Numbered from the stretch's first letter, positions 10,621 to 23,982 are shown. The stretch is DNA of 64,000 bases from Hordeum vulgare subsp. vulgare (GCF_904849725.1 NC_058519.1:540028316-540092315), one strand, 5' to 3'. The notes: generated by a model from the sequence alone, not told the origin. Made by a program: numbers and translations.

Positions 10621-11863
10621 TAGAAAAGTTTTGGAGCCTGTTTACTTACCGAATCACATACCTCTTCGTTTTCGGAGTCTGAAACATGCTGATAAATATC
10701 CCTTAGGTATTCCTCCGTAGTTATGGTATTGATAATATTGCTTTCAACATTTATGGGAGTACTTGAGATATAATGCTTGATTCTCTGCCCATTTACCACT
10801 CTCGAACAATTACCTTCAGTGTTGTTGATCTTGATAGCACCGGAATGATATACTTCCTCAACAATGTAAGGACCTTCCCATTTAGAGAGAAGCTTGCCTG
10901 CAAAAAATCTTAAACGAGAATTATATAGCAAGACATAATCACCTACATTGAACTCACGCTTTTGTATCCTTTTATCATGCCACCTCTTAACCTTTTCTTT
11001 GAACAACTTGGCATTCTCATATGCCTGCGTTCTCCATTCATCAAGCGAGCTAATATCAAATAACCTCTTCTCACCAGCAAGTTTGAAATCAAAGTTGAGC
11101 TCTTTGATTGCCCAATAAGCTTTATGCTCTAGCTCAAGAGGTAAATGACATGCTTTACCGTACACCATTTTGTACGGAGACATGCCCATGGGAATCTTAT
11201 GGGCAGTCCTATAAGCCCACAGTGCATCATCGAGCTTCTTAGACCAATTCTTTCTAGACCTGTTGACAGTATTTTGCAAAATTAGTTTAATCTCTCTATT
11301 GCTTAGCTCTAGTTGACCACTAGACTGAGGGTGATAGGGTGACATAATTATATGGTTGACATCGTACTTAGCAAGCGTTTTACGGAGAGCACCATGAATG
11401 AAATGTGAACCACCGTCGGTCATTAGATATCTAGGGACTCCAAATCTAGGGAAAATAACTTCTTTAAGCATCCTGATAGAGGTGTTGTGATTAGCACTAC
11501 TAGTGGGGATAGCTTCTACCCACTTAGTGACGTAATCAACAACAACTAGGATGTGAGTATACCCGTTGGATTTTGGAAAAGGTCCCATATAATCAAAGCC
11601 TGAGACATCAAATGTTTCAATGAAAAGTGAATAGTTCATAGGCATTTCCTAACGTTTACCGATATTACCTATTCTTTGACATTCGTCACAAGACAAGACA
11701 AACTTAAGGGCATCCTTGAAGAGAGTGGGCCAATAGAAACCTGATTGCAATACCTTGTGTGCAGTTCTATCTCCCGCATGGTATCCTCCGTAGGCCACGG
11801 AGTGACACTTCTGTAGGATCTATCCCTATTCATGTTCAGGTACACAACGTCTAATAACACCAT
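10620..11863 (-). pseudogene. pol: Element D integrase
   Basis: Integrase inserts the DNA copy into the host chromosome. The N-terminal zinc-binding part (HAGDRTAHKV...CDECQRIG) lies around 11670-11810 and is separated from the core by a stop near 11646. The core on 10620-11645 shows the three catalytic acids in context: Asp in GFDYMGPFPK, Asp in YLMTDGGSHF and Glu in SSGQLELSNRE. The C-terminus continues through a WEGPYIVEEVYHSG motif with no chromodomain. Stops near 11646 and 11825 break the polyprotein. The 341-codon core itself is uninterrupted. Confidence 0.85.
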
Positions 11864-13094
11864 CTACTCCTTCCTTATAAAGGTGAGGATCATCCCAGAA
11901 GTAATGTCTCAAATCAAAGAAGAATTTCTTCTTTTGCTGGTATGTGAAACTAGGTGGTATATATTTAGCAATGATATAGTTTGCATAATCAGCGTACCAC
12001 AGTGCACTACGGGAAGCATTGATGACATTCAATTGCTCATCAGGAAAGCTATCATCAATAGGTTGTGGGTCATCAAGAACATTCTCCAACCTAGACAAGT
12101 TATCTACTACTGGGTTATCAGCACCCTTCCTGTCGACAACGTGCAAATCAAATTCTTGTAGCAAGAGAACCCATCTGATGAGTCTAGGTTTACCGTCTTT
12201 CTTCTCCATGAGGTACTTAATAGCAGCGTGATCAGTGTGAATAGTGACTTCGGAATCAACTATCTAAGACCTGAACTTTTCACATGCAAACACGACTGCT
12301 AAAAATTCCTTTTCCGTAGTAGCATAGTTTCTTTGGGCACTGTCTAGATTTTTACTAGCATAGTGAATAACATTCAACTTGTTATCAACTCTTTGCCCTA
12401 GGACAACACCAACAGCATAATCAATAGCATCACACATGATTTCAAAAGCTAAGTTCCAATCAGGTGGTTGAACAATAGGTGTAGTTATCAAGGCCTTCTT
12501 AAGTATTTCGAAGGCTTCCTCACAATCATCGTCAAAGACAAAAGGAATATCCTTTTGCAAGAGATTGGTAAGAGGCCTAGAAATCTTAGAGAAGTCTTTA
12601 ATGAACCTCCTATAGAAACCATCATTACCAAGGAAACTTCTTATACCTTTGATATCTGTGGGGTATGGAATTTTCTCGATTGCATCAACCTTAGCCTTAT
12701 CGACTTCAATACCTCTTTCAGAAATTTTATGTCCTAAGACGATGCCTTCATTAACCATAAAGTGGCACTTCTCCCAATTCAAGACAAGATTGGTGTCTTT
12801 ACATCTCTGCAAGACTCGATCAAGGTAGCTGAGGCAATCATCAAAGGAAGACTCGTAAACGGAGAAGTCATCCATGAAAACCTCAACAATCTTTTCACAA
12901 AAGTCAGAGAATATAGCCATCATACATCTTTGAAAGGTGGCAGGTGCCTTACATATGCCAAAAGGCAGACGTCTATAAGCAAAGGTACCGAAAGGGCAGG
13001 TGAAAGTGGTTTTCTCCTGATCAGATTGTGCAACTGGTATTTGGGAGAAACCAGAATAACCGTCTAGAAAGCAGAAGTGTGTGTGTTTAGACAG
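11826..13094 (-). pseudogene. pol: Element D reverse transcriptase and RNase H
   Basis: This continues the polyprotein begun on 13095-15242. The RT palm motif is VEVFMDDFSVY (near 12870-12890), the Athila-style FMDD variant of YxDD. It is followed by LNWEKCHFMV, GIVLGHKIS and RSFLG. RNase H follows, with CDAIDYAVGVVLGQR, HYASKNLDSAQRNY and TTEKEFLAVVFA. Stops sit at about 13093 (after DQMLE) and 12262 (inside RNase H, before [12 protein letters not shown]). The remaining ORF 11826-12209 carries the end of RNase H and the linker to integrase. Confidence 0.88.
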
Positions 13095-15242
13095 TCATTC
13101 TAGCATTTGGTCGATAAAAGCCAAAGGGTAATGATCTTTCCTAGTGGCATTATTCAATTTCCTAAAGTCGATCACCATCCTATAGCCAGTAATAATTATC
13201 TGTGGGATCAATTCATCCTTATCATTAGGGACAACGGTAATACCTCTCTTCTTAGGGACGCAATGCATCGGACTCACCCAATCACCATGAGCAACAAGAT
13301 AGATAATACCCGCTTCCAGGAGCTTTAGTATTTCTTTTCTTACTACCTCTTTCATCTTAGGATTTAATCTTCGTTGATGATCAGCAACTGGTTTGGAATC
13401 AGGATCAGTTTTAATCTTGTGCTGGCATAGAGTGGGACTAATGCCCTTAAGATCATCAAGAGTATATACAATAGAAGCACCGTGCTTCCTCAGAGTTTTT
13501 AGTAACTTATTTTCTTCTTGCTCTGAGAGGATAGCACTAATTATAACATGATATATCTCTTTTTCATCAAGATAAGCATACTTAAGAGTATCAGGCAACT
13601 GTTTAAGCTCGAACATAGGATCACCTTTTGGTGGGGGTGGATCCCCAAGCAGTTCAACATGCAAATTATTCTTAAGGATAGGATATTGTTCTAGGACAAC
13701 TCTATCTATCTCATCCCTTTCATCCATATGCATATCATTTTCATGCTCAAGCAAGTATTGAGAAGCTAAGGAAATTGTTTCATCCTTACTAGGCAACTCT
13801 TTTTCATGAGGTTGTCTACCAAACTTGGAGAAATTGAACTCGTGTGACACACCTTCAAAGCCAACAGTGACATTTTGCTTCTCACAGTAAATATGAGCAT
13901 TGACGGTATTGAGGAAGGGTCTGCCAAATATGATGGGACAAAAGCTATCTTGGGTGGTAGCAAGAATGAGGAAATCGGCAGGATACTTCGTTTTACCACA
14001 CAAGACTTCAACATCCCTAACACTAGCACCCACATCACATAAACCATGATAACAATGATCTCCTATCTTAACAGAAACAACAGGCCTATGTTTGTCTCTA
14101 GCATGTGGTTTAGCAATTCTGGCAGCATCTTCACACAAGTGAATATTATGGCCATCAACATTGTCGGACATGAGATCTTTGATAATAGCAATGCTAGGTT
14201 CAACTCTAATTTGCTTAGGGGGTGTAGGTGTTCTAATGTAGCCTCTACGTATCACAGTTGAAGCTTTAGAACGATCCTTTATCCTAGCAGGGAAAGGTGG
14301 TTTATCAATGTAATCACTGGGAACAATAGGATCATTATAGGCAATGACTTTCTCTTCAACTGGATTGGGTTTAACTACATTGACTTCTAAGGGAGGATGA
14401 TATTTAAACCACTTCTCTTTGGGGAGATCAATATGAGCAGAAAATGATTCACACAATGAAGCTACTATCTCAGAGTCAAGTCCATACTTGGCGCTAAAAT
14501 CACAAAAGGTATTTGTTTCAACAAAGGATTTAACACAATCAAACTTGAAATTCATACCTGACTCCTTACCTTCATCAAGCTCCCAATCTTCAGAGTCGCG
14601 TTTAATTCTTTCCAATAAATTCCATTTGAAGTCAATATCTCTCTTCGTAAAAGAACCGGTACAAGAAGTGTCAAGCATGGTGCAATCATCATGAGAAAGC
14701 CGAGCATAGAAGTTCTGAATGATAATTTCTCTCGAGAGCTCATGGTTGGGGCATGAATATAACATTGATTTAAGCGTCCCCCAAGATTGAGCGATGCTTT
14801 CTCTATCACGAGGCCAAAAATTATAAATATAATTCCGATCACGATGTACTAAATGCATAGGATAAAACTTTTGATGAAATTCCATTTTCAACCGATTGTA
14901 GTACCATGATCCAGTATCATCACATAGCCTATACCATGTCAACGCCTTATCCCTCAAAGATAAGGGAAAGACCTTCTTCTTTACCTCATCCTCGGGCAAT
15001 CCTGCAAGCTTAAATAAACCACAAACTTCATCTACATAGATTAGATGCAAGTCTGGATGTGATGTTCCATCTCCTGTAAAAGGATTAGCCAGCAGTTTCT
15101 CAAGCATACCCGAAGGAAATTCAAAGCAAATATTTTCAGTTGGTGCAGCAGGTTGAGGAGCAACTCTTTGTGCTTCCGTTCGAGGTGAAGATACCCCGAA
15201 CAAGCCCCTCAAAGGATTAGTTTCCATAGTGACAAGTGACAA
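13095..15242 (-). pseudogene. gag-pol: Element D gag, protease and start of reverse transcriptase
   Basis: A single open frame of 715 codons. Gag is roughly residues 1-330 (capsid motifs DKALTWYRLCDD, RDRESIAQSWGTLK). Protease begins near HGLCDVGASV, then jumps directly to RDVEVLCGKTKYPADF and IIFGRPFLNT. Compared with B1, B3 and E, about 40-50 residues between the catalytic box and the second half are missing, so the protease is probably dead. RT starts near residue 630 (GDWVSPMHCVPKK, YRMVIDFRKLN). The frame stops at 13093 inside RT. The start at 15242 lies about 60 bp after the primer site, as expected. Confidence 0.88.
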
Positions 15243-15303
15243 TAAATTTCAGCACACTATATGAATGTTTCCTTACCAAATTCCACTTACCAAAGGCGCT
15301 TCA

Positions 15304-15322
15304 CTCCCCGGCAACGGCACCA
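15304..15322 (-). other. Element D primer-binding site, tRNA-Asp type
   Basis: TGGTGCCGTTGCCGGGGAG on the minus strand, 11 bp inside the 5' LTR. It has one mismatch to the tRNA-Asp 3' end also used by the B elements. Confidence 0.8.
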
Positions 15323-15333
15323 GAAAAGAGTCT

Positions 15334-16802
15334 TGATGACCCACAAGTATAGGGGATCTATCGTAGTCCTTTCGGTAAGTAAGAGTGTCGAACCCAACGA
15401 GGAGCAGAAGGATCTGACAAGTGGTTTTTAGCAAGGTAATATCTGCAAGCACTGAAATTATCGGTAACAAGTAGTTGTGTGGTGAGATGATTCGTAGCAA
15501 GCAACAAGTAACAAAAGTAGCAACGGTGCAGCAAAGTGGCCCAATCCCTTTTGTAGCAAGGGACAAGCATGGACAAAGTCTTATAGGAGGTAAAATGCTC
15601 CCGAGGACACATGGGAATTTCTGTCAAGCTCGTTTTCATCATGTTCATATGATTCACATTCATTATTTTGATAGTTTCATATGTGGGTGGACCGGCGCTT
15701 GGGTACTGCCCTTACTTGGACAAGCATCCCACTTATGATTAACCCCTCTCGCAAGCATCCACAACTACGAAAGAAGAATTAAGACAAAGTCTAACCATAG
15801 CATTAAACTAGTGGATCCAAATCGGCCCCTTACGAAGCAACGCATAAACTAGGGTTTAAGCTTCTGTCACTCTAGCAACCCATCATCTACTTACTACTTC
15901 CCAATTCCTTCCTCTAAGCCCAAATAATGGTGAAGTGGTATGTAGTCGACATTCACATAACACCACTAGAGGAAAAACAGCATACAACACATCAAAATAT
16001 CCAACGAATACCAAATTCACGTGACTACTTATAGCATGACTTATCCCATGTCCTCAGGAACAAAAGTAACTACTCACAAAGCATAATCATATTCATGACC
16101 AGAGAGGTAATGAGTAGCATCAAGGATCTAAACATAAACTCTTCCACCAAGTAATCCAACTAGCATCAACTAGAAAGAGTAATTAACACTACTAGCAACC
16201 TTACAAGTACCAATCGGAGTCGCAAGACAGAGATTGGTTACAAGAGATGAACTAGGGGGAGATGAGATGGTGCTGATGAAGATGTTGATGGTGATGAGTC
16301 CCCTCCGATGAGAGGAGTGTTGGTGATGACGATGGCGACGATTTCCCCCTCCGGGAGGGAAGTTTCCCCGGCAGGATCGTCCTACCGGAGCTCTAGATTG
16401 GTTCTGCTCGTGGCGGCGGCGAATCCTCTGAAAAGCCTCCTCCTGATTTTTTCCAGACCGAAACCCTTATTGTAGTAAAAGGAGGGAGCCAGAGGGCCAA
16501 CTGGGAGCCCACAAGCCCCCTAGGCGCGGCCAGGGGGGTGGCCGCGCCTAGCAGGCTTGTGGCCCCCTGCTGGCGCCCCTCCGGCACTTCTTCGGCCTAG
16601 TATTTTTTATAAATCCCAAAGAATAGGCATCTCAAACTTGCTCCTTTTTTAGGCCAGAATTCCAGCTGCCCGCATTCTCCCTCTTCATGTAAACCTTGCA
16701 AAATAAGAGAGAAAAGGCATAAATATTGTACCGTGAAGTGTAATAACATCCCAAGAAGCGATAAATATCAACATGAAAGCATGATGCAAAATGGACGTAT
16801 CA
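15334..16802 (-). repeat. Element D, 5' LTR (1469 bp)
   Basis: The partner of 6749-8273, highly similar apart from point changes and a few short deletions. It has a U3 inverted repeat CCCACAAGCC (16508-16517) with GGCTTGTGG (16554-16562). It is followed by the right copy of the GTGAC target duplication. Confidence 0.9.
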
Positions 16803-18407
16803 GTGACATTATTGTATGTTTTGCTACACTTTTATATCATTTTACACATATTTGGACTAACCTACTAACTCAGTGCACCCACTGCCAGTTTTTGTCTGCT
16901 AATGTCTATTTTGCAGGGGCTTTTCCCAATTTTCCGAAGCCCGAAAAAATATAGAAAAATATAAAAAAAATCAGTGAAACAGAAGCTTCGGGAAAACGGA
17001 AGGAGGGCCATAGGGGGGCCACGGCCTCCGAGGCGGCCTGCTCGCGCGGCCAGGCCTTGCGCCGCGCCAGGAGGTCGCATGGGTGGGTCCCACCTCCTCC
17101 GGTGCCCTACTTTGGCCTATATTTAGTGTTCCGTGAGGAAACCCTCGCAGACTTTCTGGAATCGCAAATTTCTCCATCGTTGCGCCACCGCAGCGCTTCC
17201 AAGATCGGGAGCATTAGGATACCTCTTCCCGATACCCTGCCGGACGGAGGATTGACCTCCCAGAGCTTCTCCACCGCCATGGACGCTTCCCAGACGTGCC
17301 GTGAGTAGTCCTCCTTGGACCATGAGTCCATGACCAGTAGCTATGTGATGTCTTCTCTACAATCTTGTGCTTCAATGGTTAGTCCTTGTGAGTTGCCCTA
17401 CATGATCAAGGCATCTATGTAATCCTCTTGCTTTTGCTATGCTCGGTTTGTTGGGATCCGATGGATTATGAGATTATGTTTAGATTGTTATGATTTATAT
17501 ATTTGATTATCCTTTTATATTATGCTCCTTAGTGATTCATGCATGTTCTCCGTTGTTTTTTTATTGCTTTGGCCAAGTAGTAGATCGTAACTCCAAGAGG
17601 GAGTGTTATGCATGATTCTGGCTTCGGGCCCCTCGATGTATAGCTTGAGTGACAGAAACATGAGACTAGGGGGTGTGCTTGTTGCCACCAGGGAGAAAAC
17701 AACAGTGCTTGTGACCACGGTTGCAAGGATTGTTTACCTTACGCATAGTTCGTTAATGCAGTTGTTTGTTGTTTTGAGTGTACACTTTGGGTGGGGCTCG
17801 CAACTTAATACCAAAGAGATGTTCTGGATAGATATCTCAAGGTGGATGATTAGTAAGTAGATGCTGATGAATAAATGGTCTACTTGTCTTGGTGTACTAC
17901 CCATTACTATTGAACCTCTAACTATCAAGGAGCATAATTAGCATTGTGGTGCGATCATAATTCTGTCAATTGCCCAACTGTGATTTGTTTACCCTAGCAT
18001 AGTTGTTTATCGTCTTTTGGGAGAGAGACATCACTAGTGAACATCATGTGACTCCGGTCCATATCACCATTATTGTTACACCTCCATCATTTACCGCTTT
18101 CATTTACTTTTCCGTTGCAATAACTATTACCTTCCCGCTTGTGTTTTGATCCTTTGCAAACTACAATACCGGAGAGATTGACAACCTGTGTGTTCTTGTT
18201 GGGAGCAAAGTTATTTGTTGTGTGTGCAGGTCCACTTCTTCTGCTAGCGCCAGGGTGGAAGACACCTACTTGTTGAGCCTAGGAGTCCTCCTGGTTCGAT
18301 AAACCTTACAGTCTCCGTGTGAGGGAAATTTTCTGCTGACTACATCTCCACCTTACACTTGGTGTATCCAACAAGGGGCGAGAAGTATATACATCGTCTT
18401 GTCATCA
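16803..18407 (+). repeat. Element C 3' LTR, remainder (about 1.6 kb)
   Basis: Continues the LTR begun at 6693. The first five bases, GTGAC, are the target duplication of D. It has a GC-rich palindromic segment near 17010-17095 and a TATA motif CTATATTTAG near 17117. The end is placed at ...CTTGTCATCA (18407) because A and D also end in TCATCA or TTATCA, but 18375 (...TATCCAACA) cannot be excluded. No coding region is seen. Confidence 0.7.
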
Positions 18408-19458
18408 GCAATCATGGTACCTTTATTTCAATGGATATTATCCCCACCATAATGCTTTTGTATTTGCGGTGCACATCTAGAGGACAATCCCACTCTCCAA
18501 CCTTCACGGTCTCAATATTCTCAATAAAATTAAGGCCATGCCTTTTATCAATCTTCTTCGGAAAATATACCGTGTGCTCCTTCTCATTAACATTGAAGGT
18601 CACCTTTCCTTTATTGCAATCAATAATAGCACCTGCAGTGTTAAGAAAAGGTTTACCAAGAATAATAGACATGCTCCCATCCTCAGGCATGTCAAGCACA
18701 ACAAAGTCAGTGAGGATCAAGCAATTAGCAACTTCAACGGGAACATCCTCACAAATACCTACAGGAATGGTTGTTGACTTATCAGCCATTTGAAGAGATA
18801 TATCTGTAGGGATTAGTTTATCTAGACAAAGCCTTTTGTAAAGAGAGAAAGGCATAACACTCACTCCTGCACCAAGATCACATAAAGCAGTTCTAACATA
18901 ATTATTTTTTATGGAGCAAGGAATGGTGGGAATACCTGGATCACCAAGCTTCTCAGGAATCTTGCCACTGAAAGAGTAATTAGCAAGCATACTAGATATT
19001 GCCTCATTAGGAACTTTACTTTTATTAGTGACAATATGTTTCGTATACCTTGAGTACGGAGGCAACTTAATAGCATCGGTCAAAGAAATTTGAAGAAAAA
19101 TAGGTTTCATCCATTCACAAAATTTATTGTACTGCTCTTCTTCTCTAGTTTTGAAAGTCTTACCTGGGAAGGGCATTGATTTTTGTACCCATGGTTCCCT
19201 TTCCTTCCCATGTTTTCTTGCAACAAAATCTTCTCTAGTATACTTCTCGCACTTGTCGGGTGCTTCTTCTTCTCGTATCTTAGGAGGATCATTCTTCTCA
19301 TTATCTTTATCAGGTTGAACACCATCTTCAGTTTCAGCATCGGAAATAGATATACTATTAGGATCAACAATAGGTTCTTCATCAATAATGGGATCATTGG
19401 AGTTTTCAGCTTCCTTATGTTTCTTCTTCTTCTTCTTCGGGGAGCTGACAGCGTCTTC
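18408..19458 (-). pseudogene. gag: Element E gag C-terminus and protease remnant, left piece
   Basis: A Gypsy gag-protease fragment. On the minus strand a Lys-rich acidic linker (KKKKHKEAENSND, EEEAPDKCEKYTRED) leads to a typical pre-protease segment (YNKFCEWMKPIFLQIS). The aspartic protease follows, with LCDLGAGVSVMPFSLY as catalytic box and IILGKPFLNTAGAI. The 255-codon ORF 18412-19176 ends at KVP and a stop, so nothing downstream (RT onward) remains. B2 interrupts it at 19458. The upstream continuation (LYLEGHPKRIEKDSQLQEED) is at 38206-38300. E has no LTRs here and is the oldest layer of the nest. Confidence 0.8.
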
Positions 19459-20978
19459 TGCTACCTCTTGAGCTTGCGTTGGTTTTTCACTTGAAGAGGA
19501 AACGGTGATGCAGCACAGTAGAAGTGAGTATTTACCTCAGTTTCAGAACCAAGGTATCAATCCAGTAGGAGTATCAAGACAAGTCACCAATGTACTTGCG
19601 CAAACACAAACAAACTTGCACCCAACGCTATAAAGGGGTTGTCAATCCCTTCACGATTAATTGCAAGGTGAGATCTGAAGGTGGAAAGTGCAACAAAGGA
19701 AAAGTGTAGAGCTGAAAATATGATGTGAAGTAGACCCGGGGGCCATAGTGTTCACTAGAGGCTTCTCTCATGATAGCAATTATTACGGTGGGTGAACGAA
19801 TTACTCTCGAGCAATTGATAGAACTGCGCAAAGTCAAGATGATATCTAAGGCAATGATCATACATATAGGCATCACGTCCGAGACAAGTAGACCGATACT
19901 GTCTGCATCTACTACTATTACTCCACACATCGACCGCTATCCAGCATGCATCTAGTGTATTGAGTTCATAACAAATAGAGTAACGCCTTAAGCAAGATGA
20001 CATGATGTAGAGGGATAAATTCATGCTATAGATATAAACCACATCTTTTTACCCTTGATGGCAACAACAGGATGCGTGCCTCGCTACCCCTTCTATCACT
20101 AGGTGACGACACCGCATGGTATGAACCCAAAACCAAGCACTTCTCCCATTGCAAGAATTATAGATCAAGTTGGCGAAACGAAACCCACAACTCGAAGAGA
20201 ATTACAAGGATACGAAATCATGCATATAAGAGATCAGAGGAGACTCAAATAATATTCATAGATAATCTGATCATAAATCCACAATTCAACGGATCTCGAC
20301 AAACACACCGCAAAAGAAGATTACATCGGATATATCTCCATGAATATCATGGAGAACTTTGTATTGAAGATCCAAGAGAGAGAAGAAGCCATCTAGCTAC
20401 TAGCTATGGATCCGGAGGTCTGTGGTGAACTACTCACGCATCATCGGAGAGGCAATGGTGTTGATGAAGAAGCCCTCCGTGTCTGAATCCCCCCCTCTGG
20501 CAGGGCACCAGAAAGTGCCCCAGATGGGATCTTGCGGAGACAGAAGCTTGCGGTGGCGGAAAAGAATTTTTGTGGCTCTCTTTGGCAGTTTTGGTTTTTT
20601 AGGGAATTTATAGGCGGAAGAAGTAGGGAAAAGGAGCCATGGGGGGCCCACAAGTCTGGTAGGCGCGCCCCCCAGGCCGCGGCTAGGGGGCTTGTGGCCT
20701 CCCCCAGGGTCCTTTGCCTTGGTTCTCAAGTTCCGTGCGTATCTTCTGGTACGGAAAAAATCATTCCGAAGGTTTTATTCCATTTGGACTCCGTTTAATA
20801 TTCTTCTCTGAAAAGGGTCAAAAACACGGAAAAAACAGGAACTGGCATTTGGCACTGAGTTAATAGGTTAGTCCCAAAAAAGATATAAAATAGCATAATC
20901 ATGCAAACAAAACATCCAAAGCTGACAAGATAATAGCATGGAACCATCAAAAATTATAGATACGTTGGAGACGTATCA
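19459..20978 (-). repeat. Element B2, 3' LTR (1520 bp)
   Basis: Minus-strand LTR from TGATACGTCTCCAACG (at 20978). TATA-like CTATAAATT lies near 20605 and the GC-rich U3 segment near 20640-20710. It differs from B1 by subfamily changes such as GTATCAAGACAAGTC. It is preceded (minus strand) by the polypurine tract AAGCTTGGGGATGCT at 20979-20993. Confidence 0.88.
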
Positions 20979-23900
20979 AGCATCCCCAAGCTTAACTCCT
21001 GCTCGTCCTCGAGTAGGGAAGTGATAAAGACTGTATTTTTGATGTGGAATGCTACCTAACATGTTTGTCCTTTGTAACTTCTTTCTTGTGATATGAATGT
21101 TCAGATCCATAAGATTCAAAACAATAGTTTACTATTGACATGAAAACAATAATACTTCAAGCATGCTAGCAAAGTAATATGAACTTTTTAAATAACAAGG
21201 CCAAAGAAAGTTATCCCTACAAAATCATTTAGTTTGGCTATGCTCCATCATCCCCACACAACGAATTTAAATCATGCACAACCCCGGTATTAGCCAAGTA
21301 ATTGTTTTCGCACTCTTACTTTCTCAAACTTTTTCAACTCTCACGTAATACATGAGCGTGAGCCATGGATATAGCACTATAGGTGGAATAGAGTGTGGTG
21401 GAAGTTGTGAGGCAAAAAGGAGGAGATGGTCACATTGACTCGGCGTATCAACGTGCTATGGCGATGCCCATCAATAGATATCAATGTGAATGAATAGGGA
21501 TTACCATGCAATGGATGCACGAGAGCTATAAGTGTGTGAAATCTCAAAAGAAGAACTAGTGGGTGTGCACCAACTTGCTTGCTCACGAAGACCTAGGGCA
21601 ATTTTGAGGAAGCCCATCATTGCAATATACAAGCCAAGTTATATAATGAAGATTCCCACTAGTATATGGAAGTGTCAAAACAAGAGACTCTCAATCATGA
21701 AGAACATGGTGCTATTTTAAAGCACAAGTGTGGAAAAAGATAGTAGCATTGTCCCTTCTCTCTTTTTCTCTTTTTTTTGTTTGGGCTCTTTGGCCTCTTT
21801 TCATTTATTTTTTGTGGGCATCTTTGGACTCTTTTTTTTATTTCCTCACATGGGACAATGCTCTAATAGTGATGATCATCACACTTTTATTTACTTACAA
21901 CTCAACACTTAGAGCAATGATGACTCTATAGGAAATGCCTCCGGCAGTGTACCGGGATGTGCAATGATCTAGCTTAGCATATGATGTTGAAACATCTCGC
22001 TAGCTATCTTACAATCATGCAATGGCAATATGAAAGTGACGGCACAAGTCATGAGACGGAACGGTGGGAGTTGCATGGCAATATATCTCGGAATGGCTAT
22101 GAAAAGGCCATAATAGGTAGGTATGGTGGCTGTTTTGAGGAAGGTATATGGTGGGTTTGTGCACCGGCGAAAGTTGCGCCGCACTAGAGAAGCTAGCAAT
22201 GGTGCAAGGTGAAAGTGCATCTATACCATGGACTCACATTAGGCATGAAGAACTCATATACTTATTGCAAAAGTTTTATTAGTAATTGAAGCATAGTGCT
22301 AAACGCATACTCCTAGGGGAAGGGTTGGTAGGTGTTAACCATCGCGCGATCCCGGCCGCCACACAAAGGATGACAATCAATAAATCAATTATGATCCGAC
22401 TTTCTAACATAGCGGTTCACCATACGTGCATGCTACGGGAATCACTAAATTCAACACAAGTATTTCTAGATTCACAACACCCTACTAACATAACTCTAAT
22501 ATCACCAAATCCATATCTCAAAACTAATTGTGAGGAATCAAACTTCTCTTTCTAATCAATGCACATGAATATGGAACTTTTATTATATCCTCTTTGGATG
22601 CCTATCATCTTTAGGACTCTTTCATGGCACACGCCAACTACCAAGTTACTCAGAGAGAGCGCTCTCAAAAAGATATAAGTGAAGATTGAGAGTTTTTTCT
22701 CTCCAATATATGACATTGCCGTGCTCTAAAAAGATCTAAGTGAAACACTAGAGCAAAGTTATCTAGCTCAAAAGATATAAGTGAAGCACATGCGAGCTAA
22801 ATTGCCTAACTCAAAAGATATAAGTGAAGCTCAATGAGTATTCTAGCAAATTCACGAGTGCATGTCTCTCTCAAAAAGGTGTGAAGCAAGGATGATTGTG
22901 ACACGTCAAAAAGAAAATACTCCTATAATACACGATGCTCCAAGCAAAACACATATCATGTGGTGAATAAAAATATAGCTCCAAGTAACGTTACCGATGG
23001 ATTGAAGACAAAAGAGGGGATGCCTTCCCGTGGCATCCCCAAGCTTAGGCTTTTTGGTGTCCTTGAATTTGGCTTGGGATACCTTGGGCATCCCCAAGCT
23101 TGAGCTCTTTCCACTCTTTATCCCATTGTCCATGAGAACATCACCCAAAACTTGAAAACTTCACAACACAAAACTTAAACAGAAACTCATGATATCATTA
23201 GCATAAGAAAACAAACCACCACCTCTTTAGGTACTGTATCAAACTTGATTTCTATTTATATTGGTGTTATATTACTGTATTCTCACTTTTCCATAGCTAG
23301 TACCCCCCGATACTATCCATAGTTTCATCAAAATAAGCAATCAACACAACAAAAACAGAATTTGTCAAGAACAGACTAGTCTGTAGCAATCTGTATACTT
23401 CGTATACTTCTGCTATCCCAAAAATCTGAAAAATAATGAAAATTAGGTAAATTGGCATATCAACCAGAAGCAAAAAGAATCAACTCAAAAGCTCTTTCTG
23501 GATAGGAATTAAAAATAATTTCGTGAGCGCTAAGTTTCTGTCTTTTTCACCAAGATCAAACAACTATCACCAAAACTAGTCATAAAGGTTTTACTTGGCT
23601 CAAACACAAAAATAAACACAAAAAACACAATCATAACAGAATTATGATGGTGTGGACACAACAAAACAAAAAGCAAAAAAGCAAAGATAAATTCATTGGG
23701 TTGCCTCCCAACAAGCGCTTTTCTTTAAAGCCTTTTAGCTAGGCATTGATAATTCAGTGATGCTCACATAAAAGACAAGAATTGAAGCACAACGAGAGCA
23801 TCATAAAGCATATGATAATCACATCTAAGTCTAACATACTTCCTATGCATAGGCATTTTATAGGAAAACAAATTGTCAAGACAAGCAATAATGACCATAT

Positions 23901-23982
23901 GCAAGGAAGAAGAAAGAGACAATAGCAATCTCAACATAACGAGAGGTGATTTAGTGATATGAAAGTTTCTACCACAATATTT
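20979..23982 (-). other. B2 non-coding 3' half
   Basis: Colinear with 62247-63944 plus 1521-2330 (B1) and with reversed 51753-54413 (B3). It holds a duplicated TTTGGGCTCTTTGGCC block near 21780-21840, four spaced copies of AGATATAAGTGAAG-like motif at 22670-22832, and two internal PPT-like copies near 23032-23046 and 23087-23101. No conserved ORF is seen. Confidence 0.7.

Larger units (their letters stand above)
6749..16802 (-). mobile_element. Element D: complete Athila-type Gypsy retrotransposon (10.05 kb)
   Basis: Reverse-strand element with both LTRs and a perfect 5-bp target duplication GTGAC (6744-6748 and 16803-16807), inserted in the LTR of C. Order on the minus strand: 5' LTR, tRNA-Asp primer site, gag, protease, RT, RNase H, integrase, an LTR-like promoter block, an extra ORF of 173 codons, polypurine tract, 3' LTR. 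RT with FMDD, no chromodomain, the extra ORF after integrase and the primer site point to the Athila lineage. Several stops and a protease deletion make this copy inactive. Confidence 0.9.

Noticed and set aside
10620..11645. Host-gene interpretation of the long integrase ORF
   Set aside because: Catalytic motifs, position between RNase H and the 3' LTR, and flanking LTRs show that it is retrotransposon pol.
20072..20428. Repeated 117-118 codon ORFs at 20072-20428, 37312-37668, 48365-48718 and 54955-55308
   Set aside because: They are the same stretch of the B-family LTR in different copies. They have no start context and are not in the coding part of the element. Kept open by shared ancestry and not by visible selection.
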